From assembly GCA_013139395.1 (NCBI GenBank), contig WTAX01000451.1, forward strand, positions 1 to 5,538: a DNA stretch of 5,538 nucleotides, in the 5' to 3' direction. Positions 1 to 5,413 of the stretch are shown piece after piece. The number at the start of each line of letters is the position of its first letter. The first letter of the stretch is position 1. Made by a program: the position numbers and the translations under genes. Source of the DNA: Gammaproteobacteria bacterium. GTDB lineage: Bacteria > Pseudomonadota > Gammaproteobacteria > GRL18. Below the pieces are notes generated by a model, which did no database searches, was not told the DNA's origin, and saw only the letters and a list, made by a program, of their open reading frames with translations.

Positions 1-259
1 TATAACATCAGATGTTATTGATTTTAAAGGGTAAACCAAATATAGCACATTAAAAAACAAGAATCAGTGTTTTTCTTGGTAGACTTAAACTATTATGTCT
101 GCTTTCTGGAAGTGGAACCAAGAACTGAGTAAACCCGCCAACTGCCGCTTAAGGTCAAAACCACCATATTCCTCTTCGTTTTAAAATGTCCGTTTATACT
201 GAACTGGGCTTCATTCGATAGCCTTTTTTCACCTTACAGTACACTCTGTAAAATCAAGT

Positions 260-273
260 TAGCCTTAAGGCTA
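260..273. repeat. 14-bp perfect palindrome
   Basis: TAGCCTTAAGGCTA is its own reverse complement across all 14 bases, and the symmetry stops at the next base on both sides. No T-run follows, so it is not a typical terminator. It could be a protein-binding site, but nothing nearby says for what. Confidence 0.4.
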
Positions 274-410
274 GATTAGGGTGAAATCAGACACTTTTGA
301 ATAATTAGTGTTAGGGTTTTGTCATTAATAGCATTTATGCTCATGTTGTCTCTATTGCTTATACCGCCTCATTTATAGCCAGCAGACTATTGTTTTCCAT
401 TTATAAATAG

Positions 411-429
411 AGTTAGAGGTAAGTTAGAG
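411..429. repeat. Two direct copies of AGTTAGAG, 11-nt period
   Basis: AGTTAGAG occurs at 411-418 and again at 422-429, one helical turn apart. Such spacing fits tandem binding of a regulator, or an arm-type site of a tyrosine recombinase. It lies about 270 bp from the tRNA junction at 701. Two copies of an 8-mer in AT-rich DNA can also be chance, so the function is unassigned. Confidence 0.3.
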
Positions 430-471
430 TTTGAATTTTAATTAAACAGTGTTTAGTTTATAACTTTTGTC

Positions 472-597
472 TTATCCATATTGCTGTAATTGACTGGAAA
501 CGCTTGCGATTATTTCAAAGGCAATTTCTTGCTCTGTGGGTAAGGTGGTATTGATAAGTGACCTTCGCATTTTAGTACACATAAAACTACACACCAT
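472..597 (-). CDS. Doubtful small protein or gene remnant, 41 aa
   Basis: A minus-strand frame runs from ATG at 597 to TAA at 474-472 and encodes 41 residues. The C-terminal half (TLPTEQEIAFEIIASVSSQL) is protein-like in composition and could form an amphipathic helix. No Shine-Dalgarno sequence precedes the ATG, and the frame stays open a few codons upstream of it, so this could be the tail of a decayed gene rather than a gene. I recognise no family. There is no signal peptide or membrane segment. Confidence 0.2.
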   Translation of the reverse strand: MVCSFMCTKMRRSLINTTLPTEQEIAFEIIASVSSQLQQYG

Positions 598-700
598 CAA
601 ATTAATATCAATAACTTAGAACTTCTACAAACTACTTGAGACTACCTTAGGCTTCTGCTAACATACTGATTATAGTAAGTTTTACGTGGTCCTAGATGCA

Positions 701-745
701 CTCATAACCCGAAGGTCGTTAGTTCAAATCTAGCCCCCGCTACCA
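701..745 (+). tRNA. 3' fragment of initiator tRNA-fMet (att-like scar, not functional)
   Basis: The 45 bases match the 3' part of bacterial initiator tRNA-fMet: anticodon loop CTCATAA (701-707, anticodon CAT), the 3' strand of the anticodon stem CCCGA, variable loop AGGTC, a pairable T arm (GTTAG/CTAGC around TTCAAAT), the acceptor 3' strand and an encoded CCA ending at 745. The match begins exactly at the anticodon loop. The preceding bases (ATGCA) do not pair with CCCGA, and no D arm or acceptor 5' strand (expected CGCGGGG) lies upstream, so this cannot fold as a tRNA. Tyrosine-recombinase elements commonly integrate at the anticodon loop and leave such a 3' copy at the distal end; the intact tRNA would then lie left of the window. 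Confidence 0.85.
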
Positions 746-751
746 AATTAT

Positions 752-800
752 AAAAGCTTGATTTTCAATCACTTAAAGTGAAAGAAGTCAGGCTTTTTTT
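752..800 (+). terminator. Intrinsic terminator following the tRNA-fMet fragment
   Basis: A long hairpin forms between AAAGCTTGA (753-761) and TCAGGCTTT (788-796) with one G-T wobble. It continues inward through TTC/GAA (764-766 with 784-786) and CACTT/AAGTG (770-774 with 776-780), and the right arm runs into a seven-T tract ending at 800. It begins seven bases after the tRNA CCA end, as expected for the original terminator of an intact tRNA gene. This supports the idea that 701-800 is a genuine downstream half of a former tRNA locus. Confidence 0.8.
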
Positions 801-813
801 ATGCCCTGATTTC

Positions 814-827
814 GGCACTGTCACATT
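814..827 (+). repeat. IS6-type terminal inverted repeat (transposase 3' side)
   Basis: GGCACTGTCACATT resembles IS26-type ends (GGCACTGTTGCAAA) and pairs imperfectly with 1178-1191. Confidence 0.6.
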
Positions 828-987
828 ATTTACATAGAAGCCACAAAAATCATGTTCTCATTAATTTCAGGCACAACAAACCTTTGATCAATTTTTAAAT
901 GCCTGAACACAAAAATTTCCAGGTTGTTCTCCCTTTAATGAGTGAGATTTTTCTTTAATTAAATGATGCCCCAGATTGAATAAATTG

Positions 988-1140
988 TTAATTTGCCCAT
1001 GAATAAGCAATATTTGCAGAGCAGGCCATAATTTCTTCTATACTTCTAAAACTGAGAGTAAATCGGTAATATAACCACACAACATGACTGATAATTTCTT
1101 TTGGGTATCGGTGCCATGAATAGATATTTTTGCGTTTCAT
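988..1140 (-). pseudogene. IS6-family transposase, N-terminal fragment (50 codons)
   Basis: The frame starts at ATG 1140 and stops at TAA 990-988. Residues 12-36 (PKEIISHVVWLYYRF, then TLSFRSIEEI) match the conserved N-terminus of IS6/IS26 transposases, which reads roughly FP-x-I-I-x-x-A/V-VWLY-x-RF-x-LSFRDVEE. After that the usual VSYETIRQW...FG segment is still traceable as IAYSWAN-stop-QFIQSG, where a TAA sits where Gln is expected. Further stops and frame changes follow, and the DDE catalytic core is absent; intact members have about 230-240 residues. This is a dead gene. The family call rests on remembered motifs, not a search. Confidence 0.7.
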
Positions 1141-1177
1141 GGTGAAATTATGACATTACTGCTAAGGCAATGCGAAT

Positions 1178-1191
1178 AACTTGACAGTCCC
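1178..1191 (-). repeat. IS6-type terminal inverted repeat (transposase 5' side)
   Basis: Read on the minus strand this is GGGACTGTCAAGTT. It lies upstream of the transposase ATG at 1140, a distance like that in intact IS6 elements, and matches 11 of 14 bases of the opposite end. Confidence 0.6.
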
Positions 1192-1261
1192 CTTTCTCCC
1201 CATGCGATTACGTATGCATCGAGTCAGACCCTGTAAATTCTCCTGAGAAATTATTCACTCA

Positions 1262-2539
1262 TCATTCAGTTTCTATCCGAAAATCTGCTTGAAGCTTAAG
1301 CCAGTGAGCTCTGAGTTTGTCTTTATGCTCTTCATCCATTGGCAAATTTTTTAAAGCTTCAGGCCATATTGACCGCACTTTTTCCATGGTATCGTTGATG
1401 TGCGGTTTGAGCGCACGCCATGGAATACCAGATTTATTCGCCCAATACTGAAAATTGTCTTCCGTCACTGAAAACCACTCTTTTGTTTTACCAAGATTCA
1501 AGGCAAATTGAGTTTCATCATCGATGTAAACGCTGGTGGTTACAATATCGTACGCAGGAGACAGCCTTGGCGTAACTTGATCTTGATAAAAAAGGCTCCA
1601 GTTTTTTAGATGGGCATCGCCATTAGCCAGCAAGATATTCACCAGTAAGCGTCTGGCAAGTTGCTGTACATCAGATAGCCCATCGCCGGAAAAATCGTAA
1701 ATTACCTTGCCAATTTGCTCATAATTGGCAGAGTCGTATTTTTTATGCGGATATTTCACTAAGACTTGTGCAAAGTCTTCCATATGAATTCTTGTATTGC
1801 CATCACGATCAAATCGTTTGATTGCAAAAGCCAGTTTTTCATTGGGCAGGTTAATTTGCGGCAGGTTATCCAGTTTATTCAGTTCAATGAGCTTGATATC
1901 AGGAATATCAACACCTGCCAAAGCCGCGAGGGACATTGCTGTATATTCGTTTAAAGGCACGTGTTTATGTTTGGTCGATGGGGTTTTGATGATCCAGTCA
2001 CCTAGCTCGCCATTTTTAGTCAGGTTGTAGCGGCCATCCTTTTCCTTCATGGAAAACTTCATCTGAATGCCGGCCAGGGAGAATTTATTTTCTCGATCAT
2101 TATCTTCGAATTTTATGGCTTTGGCCTGGCCGTGGGTGGTCAGCACACTTTCTGGTACATCTTTGGGTTCCATCGGTGTGGCAACCAATGCGCCCGGCAG
2201 ATCCTGGCCGAGATAAGATAAAATCTGAAACTCATTGTCGATATGGGTTTTTAAGCCCTGGGTGATCAATTCCCGTAATGCTCCTTCTGGGAGTAAGTTG
2301 GATAGAACTGGGTGTAGTTTCTGATTTTTAACCCATGGCTCTGACATGAGCTTTTCTGAATCAAGGAAATCAGGATGCGTAATCAGGGTGAATGTTGGGC
2401 GTGAAGGATCATTCTTAAATTCATCAGCAAAGCTCAAAACACTACGACCGTTTTGAAAGCCGGCTAAATATCCTACAAGCCTGCTATGCAAGGTAAGTTT
2501 AAGAACGTTAATCTCGTCTATTTGATCGTTTGGGCTCAT
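1262..2539 (-). CDS. hipA: HipA-type serine/threonine kinase toxin
   Basis: At 425 residues it is close to E. coli HipA (440). The N-terminal HipA domain spans about residues 12-120 and the kinase-like HipA_C domain about 150-390. Visible kinase residues are Ser154 in FSLAG (equivalent to the autophosphorylated P-loop Ser150 of E. coli), Lys185 in WIIKTP, NEY at 197-199, KRFDR at 241-245, the catalytic loop NGDAHLKN at 306-313 (Asp308, Asn313) and the metal-binding Asp331 in SPAYD. E. coli HipA phosphorylates glutamyl-tRNA synthetase and halts translation, producing growth arrest and persistence; whether this one shares that target is unknown. The ATG overlaps the hipB stop as ATGA and has a good ribosome site, so translation is probably coupled. 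Tandem TGA codons end the gene. It appears intact and is presumably neutralised by HipB. Confidence 0.93.
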   Translation of the reverse strand: MSPNDQIDEINVLKLTLHSRLVGYLAGFQNGRSVLSFADEFKNDPSRPTFTLITHPDFLDSEKLMSEPWVKNQKLHPVLSNLLPEGALRELITQGLKTHIDNEFQILSYLGQDLPGALVATPMEPKDVPESVLTTHGQAKAIKFEDNDRENKFSLAGIQMKFSMKEKDGRYNLTKNGELGDWIIKTPSTKHKHVPLNEYTAMSLAALAGVDIPDIKLIELNKLDNLPQINLPNEKLAFAIKRFDRDGNTRIHMEDFAQVLVKYPHKKYDSANYEQIGKVIYDFSGDGLSDVQQLARRLLVNILLANGDAHLKNWSLFYQDQVTPRLSPAYDIVTTSVYIDDETQFALNLGKTKEWFSVTEDNFQYWANKSGIPWRALKPHINDTMEKVRSIWPEALKNLPMDEEHKDKLRAHWLKLQADFRIETE

Positions 2540-2868
2540 TCTTCACCCTCTAGTAAATTCTTCCATGGATCATTTGCGAGTGTACTTTCCTCACTCTGTC
2601 TGGAGACTTTATTTTTTAGCGTTGGAGATGATAACGCTTCATTATCCAGAATTTCTTTTACACGGTTCAGCTTTTCTGCAGGGATCAACATCAACTCACT
2701 TTTCAGCCCTTTGGCAATGAGTTCAAGAGTGTTTAGTCTGGGATTACCCCTGGACTCTAAATGCTGATATTGCTGGCGTGATACGCCGATACGAAGCATC
2801 ATGTCTTTTTGCTTTAGGCCGAGGGCTAATCTGCGTTTTTTTAGTTGTTCAAGTAATGATTTCATCAT
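2536..2868 (-). CDS. hipB: HipB-type antitoxin and autorepressor, HTH_XRE family
   Basis: The 110-residue protein has an XRE-type helix-turn-helix over about residues 6-62 (KKRRLALGLKQKDMMLRIGV, then SRQQYQHLE and the RLNTLELIAKGL segment). A charged tail follows, ending in a DPWKNLL motif near residues 100-106. E. coli HipB is shorter (88 residues); the extra length is in the tail, the region that in HipB proteins helps hold or shield the toxin. The gene is directly upstream of hipA with a 4-bp overlap. Two adjacent ATG codons (2868 and 2865) could start it, an in-frame TAG nine bases upstream excludes an earlier start, and no Shine-Dalgarno sequence precedes either. It very likely binds the dyads just upstream and represses its own operon. 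Confidence 0.9.
   Translation of the reverse strand: MMKSLLEQLKKRRLALGLKQKDMMLRIGVSRQQYQHLESRGNPRLNTLELIAKGLKSELMLIPAEKLNRVKEILDNEALSSPTLKNKVSRQSEESTLANDPWKNLLEGEE
2546..2550 (-). promoter_or_regulatory. hipA ribosome binding site
   Basis: GAGGG on the minus strand, six bases before the hipA ATG and inside the last codons of hipB. It fixes 2539 as the hipA start and would support coupled translation across the ATGA overlap. Confidence 0.7.
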
Positions 2869-2869
2869 A

Positions 2870-2946
2870 GGAAACTAATATGTTGCTTTTTCAATATAAG
2901 AAACATATTAGTTTCTTTTACTTCTAAAAGCAACTAATAAATAGCT
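2870..2946. promoter_or_regulatory. Three hip operator dyads (O1-O3)
   Basis: Three related 18-bp sites fit AGMAAC-N6-GTTKCT. O1 is GGAAACTAATATGTTGCT (2870-2887), O2 is AGAAACATATTAGTTTCT (2899-2916, perfect 6-bp arms) and O3 is AGCAACTAATAAATAGCT (2929-2946). Their centres are 29 and 30 bp apart. O1 and O2 cores also form a perfect 14-bp inverted repeat (2871-2884 with 2902-2915). O1 ends two bases before the hipB ATG; O2 and O3 overlap the proposed promoter. E. coli hipBA likewise carries multiple spaced HipB operators, though with a different sequence (TATCC-N8-GGATA). HipB or the HipBA complex is the inferred ligand. Confidence 0.75.
2905..2933 (-). promoter_or_regulatory. Candidate hipBA promoter
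   Basis: On the minus strand TTGCTT (2933-2928) and TAATAT (2910-2905) are separated by 17 bp. Agreement with sigma-70 consensus is modest (3/6 and 4/6), but the -10 falls in the centre of O2 and the -35 in one arm of O3, which fits an autorepressed operon. Transcription would begin near 2897, leaving a leader of about 29 nt. Confidence 0.45.
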
Positions 2947-2977
2947 TTTTAATGTATGGTGAGGGTCTCTAGCGAAA

Positions 2978-2995
2978 AGCAATATATATATTGCT
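2978..2995. promoter_or_regulatory. 18-bp perfect palindrome, possible fourth hip operator (O4)
   Basis: AGCAATATATATATTGCT is fully self-complementary. It agrees with O3 at 13 of 18 positions, with the same AAAAGCAA beginning and GCT ending at identical spacing. Its centre is 49 bp from that of O3, upstream of the promoter. An AT-rich hairpin followed by TATTTTTG could alternatively act as a weak plus-strand terminator. Confidence 0.5.
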
Positions 2996-3081
2996 ATTTT
3001 TGTTTTCATAAAAAAAAGGCCGTATGATAAAATTCGCTGTAATATCTGGCTGCATTAACATGACACTACTCTTTCTACTGG

Positions 3082-3152
3082 GCGAATATTCACTTATTGC
3101 GTTATGCGATAATTCGCTTATTGTGTTGACCTGATTTTAGGTTATCGTGTTG
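3082..3152. repeat. Short tandem array of imperfect 24-26 bp repeats
   Basis: Units at 3082-3103 (GCGAATATTCACTTATTGCGTT) and 3106-3127 agree at 18 of 22 positions. A weaker third unit near 3128-3152 shares TATYGTGTTGWCC with the second. The array sits 15 bp downstream of the stop codon of the EAL gene. It could be a multi-site protein-binding region or the repeated terminus of a lost transposon; nothing decides between these. Beyond it a minus-strand T8 run (3017-3010) follows GGCC, but I see only a poor stem and do not call a terminator. Confidence 0.45.
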
Positions 3153-3166
3153 TCCCATATTTAGGT

Positions 3167-4840
3167 TTAAGTAAAATCATCATCAAACCAGTGCTTGAAC
3201 CACACCCCTGCTGGTTCAGGCTTACCGAACAGATAACCCTGATAAATCACTTTTGCACGTTGCTTGAGAAAGCTGGCTTGCTCTTCAGTTTCAACGCCTT
3301 CAGCAACAACATTCAAACCCATGTGTTTGGCAACAGACAATATAGTTTCAACCAGAGCGGCATCACTGGTATTTAATGGTGCATCCTGAATAAAACTTTT
3401 GTCTATCTTCAATTCATGGATAGGCAGGCGTTTGAGGTAAGCAAGAGAGGAGTAGCCAGTGCCAAAATCATCAATTGAAAAATGAATACCCATACTGCTC
3501 AACTCGTGCATTTTAGCAATGATTTCATTGATGTTGTCGATCAGTAAACTTTCTGTCACTTCCAGGATGAGATGATTAGGATCGGCGCCGGTGCTATTGA
3601 ATATTTTTTTCAGCCAGGGAATAAAATTCTTTTTTCGAAAATGGCGTGGACTCAGGTTCACCGAAAGACGAAATGGATGTCCCGCCATGTCTCCTTTCGC
3701 TGATAGGGACAGCGCTTTTTGCAACACCCATTCACCAAGTTCGATAATGAGATCAGACTCTTCAGCAATTGGAATGAATATCCCTGGTGATATCAGCCCA
3801 CGCTCCGGATGTTGCCAGCGAACCAGGGACTCGAAGCCAAAAAGCTGCAGTTTTGAGTCTACCTGAGGCTGCAGAAAGAGGCGTAATTCATCATTTGCTA
3901 TGGCTTCGTGTAACTCCTTTTCAATGAGGAAACGTTGTTCTACAATCTCGCTCATATCCGTTTCAAAAAAAGAACACTGATTACCCCCTGTATCTTTAAC
4001 CCGGTGTAAAGCTGTGGCTGCCCTGCGCAGGATTTCATCCGTACCGCCTTTGATTTTTTTATTAAAGAGACTAATTCCAATGCTGGCAGTGATGGATATC
4101 TTTTCATTATTGATAATAATGGGCTGCTCCATGTGAGTGAGGATTTTTTCCGCCACAATGTGAGCATCTCGACCACACACCTCAGCTTGACTCCCCAAAT
4201 TTGGCAGCAGAAGGGCAAATTCATCGGCAGCCATCCGCGCAAGTGTATCGCCATCACGTACTAGCTTCAAAAGTAGTGTTGCTGTTGCTTGAAGCAAGAT
4301 ATTTCCAAAAGTCTGGCCTCGTGCATTATTGATGTTCTTGAAGCGATCAATGTTGATCAGCACTAATGCTGACTGTTGATGATCAGACCTTATGGTCAGT
4401 AACTGGCTCAGCCGGTCCATCAATAATACACGATTTGGAAGATTAGTGAGGCTATCATAATAAGCCAGATGAATGATTTTTTCCTCAGCTTGTTTCTTTT
4501 CGGATATGTCGGAAAAACTCAGCACCACCCCTAGACATTCTCCTTCTTCGATGATCGGACTACTATTGTATTTCACTGGAAAAAAACTACCATCCTTATG
4601 GATGAACCACTCTTCACCTGAAAAAGTTCTTCTATTCGTTAGTGTGGAATAAATCGGACAATTATGCTCAGAGTAATCTGAATCATCCAGGTGGCTGTAA
4701 TGCCAGGTGGCATGGGATGGCTGTCCAATCAGTTCTTCAGGGCTGTAGCCCAACATCTTTGCCGCAGCAGGGTTAACAAAGGTGTGATTTCCAGCAGTAT
4801 CCAAACCCAAGATCCCTTCACCTGCTGAATTGAGGATCAA
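3167..4840 (-). CDS. PAS-GGDEF(degenerate)-EAL protein, probable c-di-GMP phosphodiesterase (probably 3' part of a split gene)
   Basis: The 557 residues hold a PAS/PAC region (about 1-120, with the H-x-YSH...NCPIY signature at 47-64), a GGDEF domain (122-292) and an EAL domain (304-550). The GGDEF site reads AADEF (204-208), the first metal-binding Asp of the DxD motif is Asn163 and GHxxGD is GQTFGN, so cyclase activity is unlikely; an RxxD inhibitory site (Arg195, Asp198) remains. The EAL domain keeps Glu337 (in ESL), Asn395, Glu427, Asp457-Asp458, Lys478, Glu514 and Gln534, the set needed for metal-dependent c-di-GMP hydrolysis. There is no membrane segment, so it is cytoplasmic. The start shown is a TTG with only a weak GAAAG upstream; the PAS fold begins at once, and the frame continues from the receiver gene through a single TGA, so this is probably not an independent gene. 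Confidence 0.85.
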   Translation of the reverse strand: MILNSAGEGILGLDTAGNHTFVNPAAAKMLGYSPEELIGQPSHATWHYSHLDDSDYSEHNCPIYSTLTNRRTFSGEEWFIHKDGSFFPVKYNSSPIIEEGECLGVVLSFSDISEKKQAEEKIIHLAYYDSLTNLPNRVLLMDRLSQLLTIRSDHQQSALVLINIDRFKNINNARGQTFGNILLQATATLLLKLVRDGDTLARMAADEFALLLPNLGSQAEVCGRDAHIVAEKILTHMEQPIIINNEKISITASIGISLFNKKIKGGTDEILRRAATALHRVKDTGGNQCSFFETDMSEIVEQRFLIEKELHEAIANDELRLFLQPQVDSKLQLFGFESLVRWQHPERGLISPGIFIPIAEESDLIIELGEWVLQKALSLSAKGDMAGHPFRLSVNLSPRHFRKKNFIPWLKKIFNSTGADPNHLILEVTESLLIDNINEIIAKMHELSSMGIHFSIDDFGTGYSSLAYLKRLPIHELKIDKSFIQDAPLNTSDAALVETILSVAKHMGLNVVAEGVETEEQASFLKQRAKVIYQGYLFGKPEPAGVWFKHWFDDDFT

Positions 4841-4852
4841 TGTATTCTTTCA
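4841..4852 (-). other. In-frame TGA joining receiver and PAS-GGDEF-EAL frames
   Basis: The receiver frame ends ...LRTQM with TGA at 4852-4850. Three sense codons (Lys-Asn-Thr) follow in the same frame, then the TTG that opens the PAS frame, so the conceptual product is LRTQM-stop-KNTLILNSAGEG. The helical linker ending in LRTQM and the LILNSAGEGI PAS entry normally lie side by side in fused receiver-PAS proteins. One base change (for example from CGA, GGA, AGA or TGG) would create this stop. A sequencing error, a real nonsense mutation or a gene fission are all possible. Confidence 0.8.
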
Positions 4853-5350
4853 CATCTGGGTACGTAGAGCCTTTTTTTCAATCTCCAGTTCCTTGACCTT
4901 TTGGTCTAACTTGAATGCTATAACATTACGATGTTGTTCAATAATTCCAGCTTGATCTTGCATCGGTATAACCGGCAGCTGGGGAACAGCTGCCAGGGCG
5001 TCCTCAATTGTTTTGTATAACACTTCAGGTTCAGCGGGTTTTAGCAGATATTCAGCAGCACCCAGTTCAGCAGCTAATGTCTTATCTCTTTTATCAATGT
5101 AGGTAGCAGTGTGAAAAATCAGAGGAATTTCATGCAGACTGGTGTCGGATTTCATCTGTCGACATAACTCGAAGCCATCCATGGCAGGCATCAGAATATC
5201 AGTGATAACCAGATCAACAGGCTTATTGTTAAGAACTTCAAGTGCTTCTATGCCATTACGACTGGTGAATAATTCATAACCTTTAGAACGTAATGCCAAT
5301 AATAATGAAGTCAGGGCATCATCGTCATCATCAACTAACAGAATATTCAT
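4850..5350 (-). CDS. Response regulator receiver domain with coiled-coil linker (probably 5' part of a split gene)
   Basis: Residues 1-120 form a CheY-like receiver: acidic cluster Asp7-Asp11, phosphoacceptor Asp51 in VITDILMP, switch Thr81 in FHTATY and Lys104 in LLKP. The IFHTATYID and LGAAEYLLKP motifs resemble receivers fused to PAS-containing signalling proteins. Residues about 135-166 are a charged heptad-like helix (KVKELEIEKKALRTQ), the usual linker to an output domain, but the frame stops there at TGA and no output domain follows within this frame. A partner histidine kinase would phosphorylate Asp51; none is in the window. The ATG at 5350 has a GAGAG ribosome site and begins exactly at the receiver's first strand (MNILLVDDD). 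It is the first gene of the proposed operon; the PAS-GGDEF-EAL frame is nine bases downstream. Confidence 0.9.
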   Translation of the reverse strand: MNILLVDDDDDALTSLLLALRSKGYELFTSRNGIEALEVLNNKPVDLVITDILMPAMDGFELCRQMKSDTSLHEIPLIFHTATYIDKRDKTLAAELGAAEYLLKPAEPEVLYKTIEDALAAVPQLPVIPMQDQAGIIEQHRNVIAFKLDQKVKELEIEKKALRTQM

Positions 5351-5355
5351 TACAG

Positions 5356-5362
5356 CTCTCTC
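5356..5362 (-). promoter_or_regulatory. Ribosome binding site of the receiver gene
   Basis: GAGAGAG on the minus strand, five bases before the ATG at 5350. It supports this start, and contrasts with the TTG at 4840, which has no comparable site. Confidence 0.65.
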
Positions 5363-5384
5363 AAAATATTATTGATCGGGTTAT

Positions 5385-5413
5385 TTTATCGTGCAGGAAT
5401 AATGGGATTTCAA
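5385..5413 (-). promoter_or_regulatory. Candidate sigma-70 promoter of the receiver/EAL locus
   Basis: On the minus strand TTGAAA (5413-5408, 5/6 match) and GATAAA (5390-5385, 4/6) are 17 bp apart. They lie 34 bp upstream of the ATG at the near edge. The rest of 5414-5538 is AT-rich with three GTTAA direct copies (around 5437-5460) and no gene I can support. Confidence 0.4.

Larger units (their letters stand above)
1..700. other. AT-rich region without a recognisable gene
   Basis: I read all six frames and found no gene with a recognisable product, start and ribosome binding site. A minus-strand frame is open from about 233 to 93 (46 codons) but has no start codon near its beginning and no motif I know. 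Small structures are visible: a 7-bp inverted repeat at 3-17, a CAAGAA/TTCTTG hairpin near 59-79, a 14-bp palindrome at 260-273 and an 11-nt-period direct repeat at 411-429. If the tRNA fragment at 701 is an attachment-site scar, this stretch would be the end of the integrated element or its decayed remains. That placement is inference. Confidence 0.5.
814..1191 (-). mobile_element. Internally deleted IS6-family insertion sequence remnant
   Basis: The element is bounded by related inverted ends: GGCACTGTCACATT at 814-827, and AACTTGACAGTCCC at 1178-1191, which is GGGACTGTCAAGTT on the other strand (11 of 14 bases agree). The GGCACTGT start is typical of IS6/IS26-type termini. Inside, on the minus strand and 37 bp in from the right end, is the start of an IS6-like transposase gene. 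The whole remnant is 378 bp, about half the usual IS6 length of 700-900 bp, so the catalytic core is missing. The 8 bp flanks (CTGATTTC and CTTTCTCC) agree at only four positions, so no target duplication survives. It begins 13 bp after the tRNA terminator. Confidence 0.7.

Noticed and set aside
93..233. 46-codon open minus-strand frame
   Set aside because: It has no start codon near its beginning, no ribosome site and no motif I recognise; this length is expected by chance.
660..745. A complete functional tRNA-Met gene
   Set aside because: Only the anticodon loop through the CCA end is present. The bases upstream cannot form the anticodon 5' strand, D arm or acceptor 5' strand.
2486..2767. 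93-codon plus-strand frame across hipB and hipA
   Set aside because: It is antisense to two well-supported genes and has no recognisable motif.
3005..3060. Intrinsic terminator for the EAL gene
   Set aside because: A T8 run exists on the minus strand after GGCC, but the only stem available is short and interrupted (GCC/GGC plus GATA/TATC).
3082..3152. CRISPR array
   Set aside because: The repeats are imperfect, nearly contiguous and lack spacers of regular length; no cas gene is present.
3952..4257. 101-codon minus-strand frame inside the EAL gene
   Set aside because: It is out of frame within the clearly conserved GGDEF region and shows no family features.
4850..4852. TGA read as tryptophan (alternative code) or selenocysteine
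   Set aside because: hipA and hipB both end at TGA and Trp is encoded by TGG elsewhere, so the standard code applies. The TGA lies in a linker, not at a redox site, and I see no obvious selenocysteine insertion hairpin.
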